Of a stretch of 64,000 bases of DNA, positions 51,942-61,293 are shown in pieces (the stretch's first letter is position 1; each line of letters starts with the position of its first letter). Location of the stretch: the NCBI GenBank assembly GCA_044353165.1, contig JBILCM010000003.1:13782-77781 (forward strand), given 5' to 3'. The translations under genes were made by a program, and so were the position numbers. Origin of the DNA: JBILCM01 sp044353165. Its GTDB lineage: Bacteria; Bacillota; Bacilli; Paenibacillales; YIM-B00363. The notes beneath the pieces were generated by a model. The model had not been told where the DNA came from, searched no databases, and worked only from the letters and a program-made list of their open reading frames with translations.

Positions 51942-52390
51942 TCCAACAAATGTACCCTTCCCCTTCGCATCCCTACCGCTATGAATTAAACAAGGACTTG
52001 CAGTTCGCCGCTGCGCACTACATCCCGACGGACACGGCAGGCGTATGTGCCCGTGTGCACGGGCATACGTACTTTGCGAATATTACGATTGTAGGGAACG
52101 CATTGGACGATAACGGGTTTCTCGTGAATTTCGCGGACATCAAGAAGCTCATTCATGGGCGCTTCGACCATTCGCTACTCAACGAGCAAGCGCCGTGGTT
52201 CAATGATGACGATCCCACGCGATTTCCGACGACTGAGAATATGGCGCGCACCATTTGGGAGATCGTGCAGGGGTTCCTTGATGAGACGGTGAATCGACCG
52301 CTGTGTGCGCAAGTGTTCTTGCGGGAGACGCCGACCAGTTATGTCATATATCGTCCTGATTTGTCATCGTCGTTCACGAGGTTGCCATGA
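51938..52390 (+). CDS. queD: 6-carboxy-5,6,7,8-tetrahydropterin synthase QueD
   Basis: Converts dihydroneopterin triphosphate to 6-carboxytetrahydropterin, the first dedicated step of queuosine synthesis. 150 residues; zinc histidines are in FAAAHYI and VHGHTY, the catalytic cysteine in GVCARVHGH, and FDHSLLNE is the family signature. Coupled by overlaps to queC and queE. Confidence 0.96.
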   Translation: MIQQMYPSPSHPYRYELNKDLQFAAAHYIPTDTAGVCARVHGHTYFANITIVGNALDDNGFLVNFADIKKLIHGRFDHSLLNEQAPWFNDDDPTRFPTTENMARTIWEIVQGFLDETVNRPLCAQVFLRETPTSYVIYRPDLSSSFTRLP

Positions 52391-53115
52391 CGCCAATCCG
52401 CTTTCCTGTGATGGAAATTTTCGGTCCGACGGTGCAAGGCGAAGGCATGGTGATCGGACAGAAGACGATGTTCGTGCGCACAGCGGGGTGCGATTACAGC
52501 TGTGTGTGGTGTGATTCTGCATTCACTTGGAACGGTACGGCCAAAGAGGAGATTCGGATGCTGACGGCGGAGGAGATCCTCGGTGAGCTTCGGTCTAAGG
52601 GACATGATCGATTCTCACACGTGACAATATCCGGCGGGAATCCCGCTTTGCTAAAATCATTGCACACGTTGATCGAACCGCTCCATGACGAGGACATCAC
52701 AGTTGCTTTGGAGACACAGGGCAGTGTGTGGCAAGATTGGTTCTTGTTGATTGATGAGTTAACCCTGTCCCCCAAACCGCCCAGTTCGCGCATGTCGACG
52801 GATTGGGAGATGCTCGATATGATCGTCCACAAGCTGTCGGAACACCGCCGACATTTTTGCTTGAAAGTGGTTGTGTTTGATGACACTGATCTAACGTATG
52901 CCACGATGGTGCATCAACGGTATCCAGAAGTGCCGATGTTCCTGCAAGCCGGCAATGACGATGTGTTAGAATCGGATGGGGCGAAGTTGGCTGATCGATT
53001 GAAGGAACGTTATGAGACATTGATCGAGGCAGTGATGGCCTCGAATGAATTGAATCGGGTGCGTGTGTTGCCTCAGCTGCATACGTGGATCTGGGGAAAT
53101 AAACGAGGCGTTTAA
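52387..53115 (+). CDS. queE: 7-carboxy-7-deazaguanine synthase QueE
   Basis: Radical-SAM enzyme that rearranges 6-carboxytetrahydropterin. 242 residues; TVQGEGMVIGQKTMFVRTAG is followed by CDYSCVWCDSAFTW, whose three cysteines bind the iron-sulfur cluster in the CxxxCxxC spacing. VTISGGNPALLK is the SAM-binding GGE-like motif and LETQGS follows. Overlaps queD by four bases. Confidence 0.96.
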   Translation: MTPIRFPVMEIFGPTVQGEGMVIGQKTMFVRTAGCDYSCVWCDSAFTWNGTAKEEIRMLTAEEILGELRSKGHDRFSHVTISGGNPALLKSLHTLIEPLHDEDITVALETQGSVWQDWFLLIDELTLSPKPPSSRMSTDWEMLDMIVHKLSEHRRHFCLKVVVFDDTDLTYATMVHQRYPEVPMFLQAGNDDVLESDGAKLADRLKERYETLIEAVMASNELNRVRVLPQLHTWIWGNKRGV

Positions 53116-53133
53116 GGAGAGGAGTGTTGACTT

Positions 53134-53631
53134 ATGCAATCCCAAGGTCATGAACAAATACCGGGGCTTACCCTGCTTGGCAACCAGCAAAACCATTACA
53201 CCTTTGCCTATACACCGGACATTCTGGAGACGTTCGACAACAAACATCAAGGGCGCGATTATTGGGTGAAATTCAATTGTCCCGAGTTTACAAGTTTGTG
53301 TCCGATTACGGGGCAACCGGATTTCGCAACCATTTATATTGCATACATTCCCGATGTGTTGATGGTGGAGAGCAAATCACTGAAACTGTATTTGTTTAGC
53401 TTCCGCAATCATGGCGGGTTTCATGAGGATTGTGTGAATATCATCATGGATGATCTCATCAAACTTATGTCGCCTCGATATATTGAAGTGTGGGGAAAAT
53501 TCACGCCACGCGGAGGCATCTCGATCGATCCGTATTGCAACTGGGGTCAGCCCGGCACGAAATACGCCGAGATGGCTGAGTATCGGTTAACGAACCATGA
53601 TCTCTATCCTGAGAAAATAGACAATCGATAA
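53134..53631 (+). CDS. queF: NADPH-dependent 7-cyano-7-deazaguanine reductase QueF
   Basis: Reduces the nitrile preQ0 to preQ1. 165 residues, the short unimodular YkvM type. The catalytic pair is Cys56 (EFTSLCPITGQPDF) and Asp63, and the QueF motif ESKSLKLYLFSFRNHGGFHE binds NADPH and substrate. It completes the queCDEF operon and is followed by a terminator. Confidence 0.97.
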   Translation: MQSQGHEQIPGLTLLGNQQNHYTFAYTPDILETFDNKHQGRDYWVKFNCPEFTSLCPITGQPDFATIYIAYIPDVLMVESKSLKLYLFSFRNHGGFHEDCVNIIMDDLIKLMSPRYIEVWGKFTPRGGISIDPYCNWGQPGTKYAEMAEYRLTNHDLYPEKIDNR

Positions 53632-53647
53632 TGTATTGACAATGAAT

Positions 53648-53668
53648 ACGCCGCAAGGCGTTTTTTTT
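53648..53668 (+). terminator. Terminator of the queCDEF operon
   Basis: ACGCC-GCAA-GGCGT followed by a run of T, 17 bases after the queF stop. Confidence 0.92.
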
Positions 53669-53674
53669 GTGCGG

Positions 53675-53692
53675 GTGTGAGATTTCTCATAC
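53675..53692. promoter_or_regulatory. Fnr/Rex-like palindrome before cydA
   Basis: GTGTGAGA-TT-TCTCATAC is an 18-base inverted repeat with one mismatch. It contains TGTGA-N6-TCATA, one base from the Crp/Fnr consensus TGTGA-N6-TCACA, and shares 9 of 12 defining bases with a Rex box. cyd operons are commonly oxygen- or NADH-controlled, so an operator role is plausible. Which regulator binds is not shown. Confidence 0.55.
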
Positions 53693-53745
53693 TTTCGATT
53701 TGCTCGGTTTTCTAAAATAGGAGGTATTGAAAGGAGATGGCTCGT

Positions 53746-55146
53746 ATGGATGCATTGGAATTGGCTCGACTGCAGTTTGCGGTAACCACGATTTATCATT
53801 TTCTGTTTGTACCGTTGTCGATCGGATTGGTGTTTACGATCGCGCTGATGCAGACGTTCTATGTGGTGAAGCAAGATGAAGTGTATCGGAGAATGGCGCA
53901 ATTCTGGGGGAAACTGTTTCTGCTGAATTTCGCTGTGGGTGTCGTGACGGGAATCATGCAGGAATTTCAGTTCGGCATGAATTGGTCCAATTATTCGCGG
54001 TATGTGGGGGATATTTTTGGCGGGCCGCTCGCGGTCGAAGCATTGGTGGCGTTTTTTATTGAATCGGTGTTTATCGGGATTTGGATTTTTGGATGGGACC
54101 GATTGCCCAAGAAACTTCACCTTGCATCGATCTGGCTTGTCAGTGCAGGTACGATCATGTCGGCTTTCTGGATCTTGACAGCGAATTCTTTCATGCAGGA
54201 ACCGACGGGATTTGTGCTTCGCAATGGCCGTGCGGAGATGGTGGATTTCTTCGCGCTTATCACCACGGAACAATTGTGGGTGACGTTCCCCCACGTGATT
54301 TTATCGGCACTCGCCACCGGATCGATGTTCGTCGCTGGCGTCAGTGCGTATAAATTGATTCGGAAGCAACAGATGGACGTTTTTAAACCATCTTTCAACA
54401 TTGCGATTGTCATTGCGTTGGTTTCTAGTTTTCTTGTTGCGGTCGTCGGGCACGACCAAGCGCAATATTTGGTGCGCAAGCAACCGATGAAGTTGGCAGC
54501 ATCCGAAGCGTTATGGGAGACGAGTTCGGAGCAAGCGCCTTGGACGATGCTGGCCTTCATTGATTCAGAGGGAAAGAAGAATACGTTGCAGCTGGATATT
54601 CCGGGAGCTTTAAGTTTACTCGCCTACAACAAATTTGAAGGAAGTGTGCCCGGGATGAACCAACTTCAAGCGGAATACGAGGCAAAATATGGTCCAGGCA
54701 ATTATATTCCGCCTGTTCGAACGACTTTCTGGAGCTTCCGACTGATGGTATTTGCCGGTGTGCTTATGATTTTACTGAGTCTCTTTGGTGTCATCGCAGT
54801 CATTCGTCACAAACTTTTAAATTACAATCTGTACTTGAAAGTGATGGTGTGGGCGATTGCACTTCCTTATATCGCCAATACGATGGGATGGATCATGCGT
54901 GAAGTCGGGCGACAACCGTGGATTGTGTTTGGATTGCAGCGCACAGCAGACGGGGTATCGCCTACCGTATCCGCTGGAATGGTGTTGACGTCATTGATTG
55001 GGTTTACTGTCGTCTATGGCGCAATTGCGGCCGTCTTGGTCTTCTTGTTTGTGCGGACGATCCGCCAAGGTCCAGACATGCATGTAACATCTTCTCACAC
55101 AACAGATGTCCGTCCAGCACAGGAATTACCTCAAGTTGTATTGTAA
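53746..55146 (+). CDS. cydA: Cytochrome bd ubiquinol/menaquinol oxidase subunit I
   Basis: Haem-bearing quinol-oxidising subunit of cytochrome bd. I prefer the ATG at 53746 (MDALELARLQFAVTT) with AAAGGAG at good distance; the ATG at 53737 in frame is possible and would use AGGAGGT. About nine membrane helices. Haem-ligand region ATTIYHFLFVPLSIGL, GVVTGIMQEFQFGMNW and FWILTANSFMQEP are family signatures. The Q-loop is short, as in Gram-positives. First gene of cydABDC. Confidence 0.97.
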   Translation: MDALELARLQFAVTTIYHFLFVPLSIGLVFTIALMQTFYVVKQDEVYRRMAQFWGKLFLLNFAVGVVTGIMQEFQFGMNWSNYSRYVGDIFGGPLAVEALVAFFIESVFIGIWIFGWDRLPKKLHLASIWLVSAGTIMSAFWILTANSFMQEPTGFVLRNGRAEMVDFFALITTEQLWVTFPHVILSALATGSMFVAGVSAYKLIRKQQMDVFKPSFNIAIVIALVSSFLVAVVGHDQAQYLVRKQPMKLAASEALWETSSEQAPWTMLAFIDSEGKKNTLQLDIPGALSLLAYNKFEGSVPGMNQLQAEYEAKYGPGNYIPPVRTTFWSFRLMVFAGVLMILLSLFGVIAVIRHKLLNYNLYLKVMVWAIALPYIANTMGWIMREVGRQPWIVFGLQRTADGVSPTVSAGMVLTSLIGFTVVYGAIAAVLVFLFVRTIRQGPDMHVTSSHTTDVRPAQELPQVVL

Positions 55147-55178
55147 TTACTCATGAACGGGGAAGTGAGGCGAGAACG

Positions 55179-56195
55179 ATGATCGAATTAGAGGTGTTGT
55201 GGTTTATATTGGTCGCTGTCTTATTTGTCGGATTTTTCTTCTTGGAAGGGTTTGATTTTGGGGTGGGCATGCTGATGCCGTTCTTAGGTCGATCCGATCA
55301 GGAGCGTCGTGTCGTGATTAATACGATCGGTCCGTTCTGGGATGGGAATGAAGTCTGGTTTATTACCGCTGGCGGTGCGATGTTCGCGGCGTTCCCGCAT
55401 TGGTATGCGACATTATTCAGCGGCTTCTATATGGCGCTTTTCCTGATGTTACTGGCACTCATTGGTCGCGGGGTTGCGTTCGAGTTTCGCAGTAAAGTGG
55501 AAGACCCGCGATGGCGCTCCACGTGGGATTGGATCATCTTTGTCGGGAGTTTCTTGCCTCCCTTGTTGTGGGGTATCGCCTTGGCAAACTTAATGAAAGG
55601 GGTCCCGATCGATGCGCAGATGAATTACGTGGGGACATTCTGGGATTTAATTCACGTCTATTCCATCATGGCAGGCGTCAGTATCGTGTTGTTGTTCCTG
55701 TTGCACGGCGCATTGTTTCTATCCTTGAAGACAGAAGGAGAATTACGTGATCGCGCCAGAGCCATGGCGATGAAGCTCGGGGTGTGGACAACGATAGTCA
55801 TGTTTGGATTTATCGTGCTGAGTTACTTGCAGACAGATATGTTCACACAACGAGGCATCAACCCGGGTGCGATCCCGCTTATAGCGGGGATGGCGCTTGT
55901 CTCCGTGCGCTTTTTCTTACAAGCAAAGAAAGAGGGTTGGGCATTCGTGATGACGGGCATTACGATTGCATTGTCGACGGTCACCGTATTTATGTCCTTG
56001 TTCCCGCGAGTGATGATCAGCTCGCTTAATCCGGAATGGAGCTTGACGATCTATAATGCAGCATCGAGCCCGTACACGTTGAAAGTAATGACGATTGTCG
56101 CTTTGACGGTTGTGCCTTTTGTTCTGGCTTACCAAGCATGGACGTATTGGATCTTCCGTAAACGGGTGACCGTTACGGATCACCTGGATTATTAA
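55179..56195 (+). CDS. cydB: Cytochrome bd oxidase subunit II
   Basis: 338 residues from the ATG at 55179 (MIELEVLWFILVAVLFVGFF), where AAGTGAGG lies upstream; the frame extends into cydA but that part is not CydB-like. The motif FFLEGFDFGVGML and GPFWDGNEVWFITAGGAMFAA are diagnostic. Eight to nine membrane helices are visible. Directly followed by cydD. Confidence 0.97.
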   Translation: MIELEVLWFILVAVLFVGFFFLEGFDFGVGMLMPFLGRSDQERRVVINTIGPFWDGNEVWFITAGGAMFAAFPHWYATLFSGFYMALFLMLLALIGRGVAFEFRSKVEDPRWRSTWDWIIFVGSFLPPLLWGIALANLMKGVPIDAQMNYVGTFWDLIHVYSIMAGVSIVLLFLLHGALFLSLKTEGELRDRARAMAMKLGVWTTIVMFGFIVLSYLQTDMFTQRGINPGAIPLIAGMALVSVRFFLQAKKEGWAFVMTGITIALSTVTVFMSLFPRVMISSLNPEWSLTIYNAASSPYTLKVMTIVALTVVPFVLAYQAWTYWIFRKRVTVTDHLDY

Positions 56196-56196
56196 G

Positions 56197-57975
56197 ATGA
56201 TTCGCAGATTGTTCCAACATCAACCCAGGGCGGTATGGTTTTTAGTGCTAAGCATCAGTCTCGGATTCATAGGAGGCATTCTCATCATTGTGCAGGCCGT
56301 CTATTTGGCCGAAATCGTGAATGGGGCGTTCCTAGGTCGGATGAATTTCAACGCATTGACACCGCTCTTGCTGGTTTTGGCAGGCTGGATTGCGCTTCGA
56401 ATGGTCGTCCATGCTGCTTTCGAGACGGTGTCAGCCCAGATGGCGCTTCGACTAAAAGGGGAATTGCGCAGGAAACTTGTTCGTCATCTTCGGTCGTTGG
56501 GTCCTGCGTATGTGCAGCGAGAGCGTACAGGCGAATTGGTAAACACCGTATATGAAGGAATTGAACAGCTGGAAATCTATGTGGCGAAGTATGTGCCGCA
56601 GATGGCGTTGTCGATGCTGTTGCCAATGGCTGTGTTGGCTTTGGTTGCAGGGGTCGATGTCGTGACAGCGCTCATCCTCGCGGGGACGTTCCCGCTGCTC
56701 ATTCTGTTTATGATTTTAATTGGGAAGACAGCCAAAGCGGTGACGGAACGTCAATGGCGTATGCTAAGTATATTAAGCGGTCATTTCTTGGATGTCGTCA
56801 GAGGTTTGGTCACGTTAAAAATATTCAATCGCAGCCAAGCGCAATGGGCGATCATCGCACGCATGAGCGAGCAGCATCGGCGAACGACGATGGGAACGCT
56901 GCGCATTGCGTTCTTGTCAGCCTTCGTGATGGAATTGTTCACAACAATTAGCACAGCGTTGATAGCGGTGTTTCTAGGATTGCGGCTCATTTCTGGTGAT
57001 ATCGATTTTGAACGGGCCTTCCTTGTTTTATTGTTAGCACCTGAGTTTTATTTGCCGGTTAGGGCGCTGGGCACCCAATTTCATGCGGGCACGAATGGTG
57101 TGGTCGCGGCGGAGCGGATCTTCCGCATTCTGGATACGGTACCGCTCGGTTGGCCGGATCAACCCGCGGGAGAGCAGCCCGCAGCGTTGCATGGAGGATA
57201 TCGCATCACGTTCAACAACGTGGGGTTTACGTATCCCGGGGAATCCAAGCCGACCGTCTTGGAGCTAACCTTCACGATTGAGCCAGGCGAGCATGTGGCT
57301 TTGCTTGGACCGAGCGGTGCGGGCAAAAGTACGATCCTCGCGCTCATGCTTGGCTTTGTGCGTCCGACGGTTGGCGAAATTTACGTGAATGGAGTCGAGA
57401 TGAGCCGCATCTCCTTGCGTTGGTGGCGCGCACAGCTTGCTGCTGTCCCGCAACATGCGCACCTATTTCAGGGGACCATCGCAGACAATATCAGGCTCGG
57501 TCATCCCGCAACTGCCGCTGAAGCGGTGCAAGCCGCGGCCGCGTCAGCACAAGCGCAAGCTTTTATCGAGGCGTTGCCTGAACAATATGAAACTCGGCTT
57601 GGCGAGTCGGTGACACTCAGCGGCGGTCAGGTCAGCCGCATTGTGCTGGCAAGAGCGTATCTCAAGCCTGCACCCATCTTATTGCTGGACGAACCGACCG
57701 CTCAATTGGATATGGAGACAGAGGCTGCGGTCCATCAAGCATTGCTGCAGATGTTGCCTCAACAACGGCGCACACTTGTCCTTGTGACCCATCGCTTAGG
57801 ATTGGCGCAACTGGCACAGAAAATCATTGTGATCCAACACGGGAAGATGATCGAGATGGGAAGCAAAGAGCAATTATTACAACAACAAGGTTTGTATGCG
57901 CAGTTGGTGCACGCTTACGATGCCAAGGTGAATTTCACGGTTCAACAACGGGAGCGGGAGATGATCGCGGGATGA
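56197..57975 (+). CDS. cydD: Heterodimeric ABC transporter CydD (cytochrome bd assembly)
   Basis: Half of the CydDC exporter needed to assemble cytochrome bd. 592 residues: a six-helix membrane domain (about 1-310) and an ATPase domain with Walker A GPSGAGKSTILALM, signature LSGGQVSRIVLARAYL and Walker B PILLLDEPTAQLD. The signature has VSR in place of the usual QRQ. It starts one base after cydB and overlaps cydC by four. Confidence 0.95.
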   Translation: MIRRLFQHQPRAVWFLVLSISLGFIGGILIIVQAVYLAEIVNGAFLGRMNFNALTPLLLVLAGWIALRMVVHAAFETVSAQMALRLKGELRRKLVRHLRSLGPAYVQRERTGELVNTVYEGIEQLEIYVAKYVPQMALSMLLPMAVLALVAGVDVVTALILAGTFPLLILFMILIGKTAKAVTERQWRMLSILSGHFLDVVRGLVTLKIFNRSQAQWAIIARMSEQHRRTTMGTLRIAFLSAFVMELFTTISTALIAVFLGLRLISGDIDFERAFLVLLLAPEFYLPVRALGTQFHAGTNGVVAAERIFRILDTVPLGWPDQPAGEQPAALHGGYRITFNNVGFTYPGESKPTVLELTFTIEPGEHVALLGPSGAGKSTILALMLGFVRPTVGEIYVNGVEMSRISLRWWRAQLAAVPQHAHLFQGTIADNIRLGHPATAAEAVQAAAASAQAQAFIEALPEQYETRLGESVTLSGGQVSRIVLARAYLKPAPILLLDEPTAQLDMETEAAVHQALLQMLPQQRRTLVLVTHRLGLAQLAQKIIVIQHGKMIEMGSKEQLLQQQGLYAQLVHAYDAKVNFTVQQREREMIAG

Positions 57976-59732
57976 ATGTGATGAGAAGCTTACTCCAATT
58001 TGTTGAGCCTTTCCGTTGGCGTGTGGTGCTCGCGGTCAGTCTTGGTTTCCTAGCGATCGCTGCCAATATTGGACTGATGGGTAGCTCTGGTTATTTAATC
58101 GCATCGGCTGCGCTCAGGCCTGAAACCGTGTTGCTCTTATGGGTGCCGATTGTTGCCGTTCGTTTCTTCGGTTTGTCTCGTGCTGTGTTTCGCTATCTGG
58201 AAAGACTGGCATCCCATGATTTGACGTTCCGCGTGCTCTCGCGTATCCGCGTCTGGTTCTACGGCCAGATCGAACCGCAAGCGATCAAGTTACTGGAAAC
58301 GAAGCGCAGTGCGGATGTGCTCGGTTCCGCAGTCAGTGACATTGAGCAAATTCAAAATTTATATTTGCGCGTGTTGGCTCCGCCGATGATCGCGGTAAGT
58401 ATTGCATGTTTAGGGTTTGTCTTTTTTGCCTGGTACGACGTTGTGCTAGCACTCATTCTCACAGGCATGATGTTTATCACAGGATTAGGCATGCCTTGGT
58501 TAAATCATCGCCTTGGCCGATCGTCGGGCGAGGAAGACGTACGGACACGCGCAACGTTGTATACGCAATCCGAGGAACTCATCTCCGGCATGCAGGATTT
58601 GATCGCGTATGGACGGGATCAAGAGAGGATCGACCGGTTCGATCAGACACAAGCGAAGCTCGATGCCATCCGAGGTCGACAAAATGTAGTGTTCGGTAGC
58701 TCCAGTGGTCTGATGTTAGGTATGGCGAATATAACCATGTGGCTCATTCTGGGGTATGCCGTTATTGCGGTTTCTCAAGGACGCCTCGAGGCGGTTGCGA
58801 TTCCGACGCTTGTGCTTGTGGCATTGGCTTGTTTTGAAGCGATTGCACCGCTGCCTGCCGCATTCCAACAGATGGGGCAGACGATTGCGGCTGGGCAACG
58901 ACTGTTGCAGACGGCAGGAACAGGAACACCTCTGGAATTACCAGCGGAGGGTGAGGAACGCTACCCCGAGGATAGCCTCACCTCAGAATGCTTATCCTTA
59001 CCTACACTTGTCGTTGAAGGGTTGCAATTCGGCTACGGAAAGCGTGCCCTTGTCCTCCATGATATTCGCTTCGCCTTAACACCCGGCAAACATCTCGCTA
59101 TCGTAGGAGAGAGTGGAGCGGGCAAGAGCACATTGGTCCATGTTTTGCTCGGCTTGCGACCCTACGATAACGGTAAAATATGGATTGAAGGTAAGGAAAC
59201 AAAAAATCTCCCCGAATCGTTCGTTCGGGAGCATTACGCTGTTGTATCGCAAAACCCATATTTGTTCCATGCAACCATCCTTGACAACTTGCGCATGGCT
59301 AAACCGGATGCGACATTGCAAGAGATTCACGCGGCCTTGCAAGCCGCCCAACTCACTTCGACGATCGACAATATGGCCGACGGGATTCATACGGTCATCG
59401 GTGAGAAAGGGGCTCGTCTGTCGGGCGGGGAACGGCAACGACTGGCGTTAGCCAGAGCGCTACTGCGGCCGAACTCGATTCTCATCTTCGACGAACCTAC
59501 AGCCGGACTCGATTCCTTAACAGAACAAGCATTCATGCATATGCTTGCAACGGAACTGGCCCAACGGTCGATCATCTGGATCACGCACCGCATCCATGGG
59601 CTAGAAAACATGGATGAAATTTTGACATTGGTGCAAGGCAAAGTTGTGGAGCGAGGCACGCACCATGAATTGTTGCACAGACAAGGCCAGTATTATCGTT
59701 TGTGGAAACATCAAGCCGAGCCATGGGTGTGA
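57972..59732 (+). CDS. cydC: Heterodimeric ABC transporter CydC (cytochrome bd assembly)
   Basis: Second half of CydDC, 586 residues. The membrane domain starts SLLQFVEPFRWRVVLAVSLG and has GSSGYLIASAALRPET, typical of CydC. The ATPase domain has Walker A GESGAGKSTLVHVLLG, signature LSGGERQRLALARALL and Walker B ILIFDEPTAGLD. Overlap with cydD indicates coupled synthesis of the heterodimer. Confidence 0.95.
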   Translation: MNVMRSLLQFVEPFRWRVVLAVSLGFLAIAANIGLMGSSGYLIASAALRPETVLLLWVPIVAVRFFGLSRAVFRYLERLASHDLTFRVLSRIRVWFYGQIEPQAIKLLETKRSADVLGSAVSDIEQIQNLYLRVLAPPMIAVSIACLGFVFFAWYDVVLALILTGMMFITGLGMPWLNHRLGRSSGEEDVRTRATLYTQSEELISGMQDLIAYGRDQERIDRFDQTQAKLDAIRGRQNVVFGSSSGLMLGMANITMWLILGYAVIAVSQGRLEAVAIPTLVLVALACFEAIAPLPAAFQQMGQTIAAGQRLLQTAGTGTPLELPAEGEERYPEDSLTSECLSLPTLVVEGLQFGYGKRALVLHDIRFALTPGKHLAIVGESGAGKSTLVHVLLGLRPYDNGKIWIEGKETKNLPESFVREHYAVVSQNPYLFHATILDNLRMAKPDATLQEIHAALQAAQLTSTIDNMADGIHTVIGEKGARLSGGERQRLALARALLRPNSILIFDEPTAGLDSLTEQAFMHMLATELAQRSIIWITHRIHGLENMDEILTLVQGKVVERGTHHELLHRQGQYYRLWKHQAEPWV

Positions 59733-59766
59733 TTTTTTTAACTTCAGAATTGAAAGAGGTGTGTTT

Positions 59767-60345
59767 ATGTCAACCCAACCCATTCAATCGAAAAACGAAC
59801 CGATTCTTGTTCCGGAAAACCCTGTATCGCGTTATTTGTTTAACAGCGTCGCGTCGTCTTGGATTTGGCTCATCATTAGATTATATCTAGGATACGCATG
59901 GATTAAAGCAGGTTGGAAGAAAGTCAATGCGGATGCTTGGGTTGGGGACAACGCGGGAAAAGCAGTGGAAGGTTTTATTAAAGGAGCTCTAGCCAAAGCG
60001 GAAGAGGGGAAAGATGTCACAGGTTGGTACGGGGCATTCTTGGAAAATGTCGCGTTGCCCAATGCCAAGGCATTCTCCTATTTGGTGGCATATGGGGAAT
60101 TGTTGGTCGGTATCGGTCTTATTGTAGGGTTGTTGACGGGTGTTGCAGCCTTCTTCGGAAGTATCATGAATGTCAGTTTCCTGTTTGCAGGGACGCTAAG
60201 CACGAATCCCCTGCTGTTCATCTTGGCCACATGGCTTGTGCTTGCTTGGAAGAATGCCGGTTGGTACGGTCAGGATCGATGGGCATTGCCTTATCTAGGC
60301 ACACCTTGGGGCAGAACATCTAAGAACAAGGACACCTCGGCATAA
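59767..60345 (+). CDS. DoxX family membrane protein
   Basis: 192 residues with four predicted membrane helices. LYLGYAWIKAGWKKV and SYLVAYGELLVGIGLIVGLL are DoxX signatures, and a hydrophilic loop of about 50 residues lies between helices 1 and 2. GAAAGAGGTG precedes the ATG at 59767. Location after cydC suggests membrane redox function; DoxX proteins are only partly understood. Confidence 0.88.
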   Translation: MSTQPIQSKNEPILVPENPVSRYLFNSVASSWIWLIIRLYLGYAWIKAGWKKVNADAWVGDNAGKAVEGFIKGALAKAEEGKDVTGWYGAFLENVALPNAKAFSYLVAYGELLVGIGLIVGLLTGVAAFFGSIMNVSFLFAGTLSTNPLLFILATWLVLAWKNAGWYGQDRWALPYLGTPWGRTSKNKDTSA

Positions 60346-60381
60346 TCTCAGGGCATAATCGTTCCATGATTGTGGCACATT

Positions 60382-60422
60382 ACCTCCAACAGGTGCATTA
60401 CGCACCCTGAAGGAGGTTTTTT
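60382..60422 (+). terminator. Terminator whose 3' arm contains the pdaA Shine-Dalgarno
   Basis: ACCTCC pairs with GGAGGT and an inner CAGGTGC/GCACCCTG stem; six T follow. AGGAGG of the 3' arm is also the ribosome-binding site of the gene starting at 60425. Confidence 0.88.
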
Positions 60423-60424
60423 GT

Positions 60425-61228
60425 ATGCGACGGCGAACGGGTCAACTCGTTGTGCTAATCACAGCCATGATCATCGGTATCGTTTCATTAATGACACCGC
60501 AACCTACCTCTTCGACACTTATGCAGCAGCAACCGTACCATTTTGGCTTCAAGAAGAGTAAGAACGGCATGCCCGCATCCATCGATCAGGAAGGGTTCAA
60601 ATCGATTCTGGAGGCGAATGATGCCATCTTCCAAGGGGATAATTCCCGTAAAGCGCTCTACTTGACGTTCGACAACGGGTATGAGAACGGGTATACGGAC
60701 GATATCTTGGATGTGTTGAAGGCAAAGAACGTTCCTGCTGTCTTCTTCGTGACGGGACAATATATTCAGGACCAGCCGGAACTCATCAAGCGGATGGTGC
60801 GCGAAGGACACACGATCGGAAACCACTCCTGGAGCCATCCGGATTTGACCACGCTATCGGATGAACAGATCCGTAACGAACTCGATCGGGTAAGAATGGG
60901 GATACAAAATGTAACGGGTCAGCAGGAGATGATATTCCTCCGACCGCCGCGGGGCATCTTTGACAAAAGGACGCTGCAGGTTAGCCGAAACCACGGATAC
61001 ATCAATGTGTTCTGGTCGATCGCGTATAAGGATTGGGAGACGAATCGACAGAAAGGCGCCGAGTACGCCTTCCGCAACGTATCGAGTCAACTTCATCCAG
61101 GGGCCATCATTCTGCTTCATTCCGTGTCCAAAGACAATGCCGAGGCGATGGGACGCATTATTGATCACGCGCGGAGCCAAGGGTATGCGTTCCGTCGGTT
61201 AGAGGAACTTGTAGTTCCGGGGTCGTAG
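60425..61228 (+). CDS. PdaA-like polysaccharide deacetylase
   Basis: De-N-acetylase of the delta-lactam (muramic lactam) type used in spore cortex maturation. 267 residues with an N-terminal membrane anchor (about 6-23) and a NodB domain. LYLTFDNGYENGYTDDIL with catalytic Asp83, metal histidines in GNHSWSHPDLT, and FLRPPRGIFDKRT are present; the TFDNGYENG form is characteristic of PdaA. If it is PdaA, the organism forms endospores. The Shine-Dalgarno is part of a terminator hairpin. Confidence 0.9.
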   Translation: MRRRTGQLVVLITAMIIGIVSLMTPQPTSSTLMQQQPYHFGFKKSKNGMPASIDQEGFKSILEANDAIFQGDNSRKALYLTFDNGYENGYTDDILDVLKAKNVPAVFFVTGQYIQDQPELIKRMVREGHTIGNHSWSHPDLTTLSDEQIRNELDRVRMGIQNVTGQQEMIFLRPPRGIFDKRTLQVSRNHGYINVFWSIAYKDWETNRQKGAEYAFRNVSSQLHPGAIILLHSVSKDNAEAMGRIIDHARSQGYAFRRLEELVVPGS

Positions 61229-61251
61229 TATCGATGTTATGAAAATGTGGA

Positions 61252-61293
61252 ACAGCCTTCGTTAACGTTCGCTCAACGAAGGCTGTGTTTTGT
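61252..61293. terminator. Bidirectional terminator
   Basis: ACAGCCTTCGTT and AACGAAGGCTGT pair around 11 bases, with TTTTGTT after it on the plus strand. It separates pdaA from the convergent gene at 61293. Confidence 0.88.

Noticed and set aside
54918..55178. Upstream extension of cydB into cydA
   Set aside because: The extra residues are out-of-frame cydA sequence and cydB homologues start at the MIELEVLW methionine.
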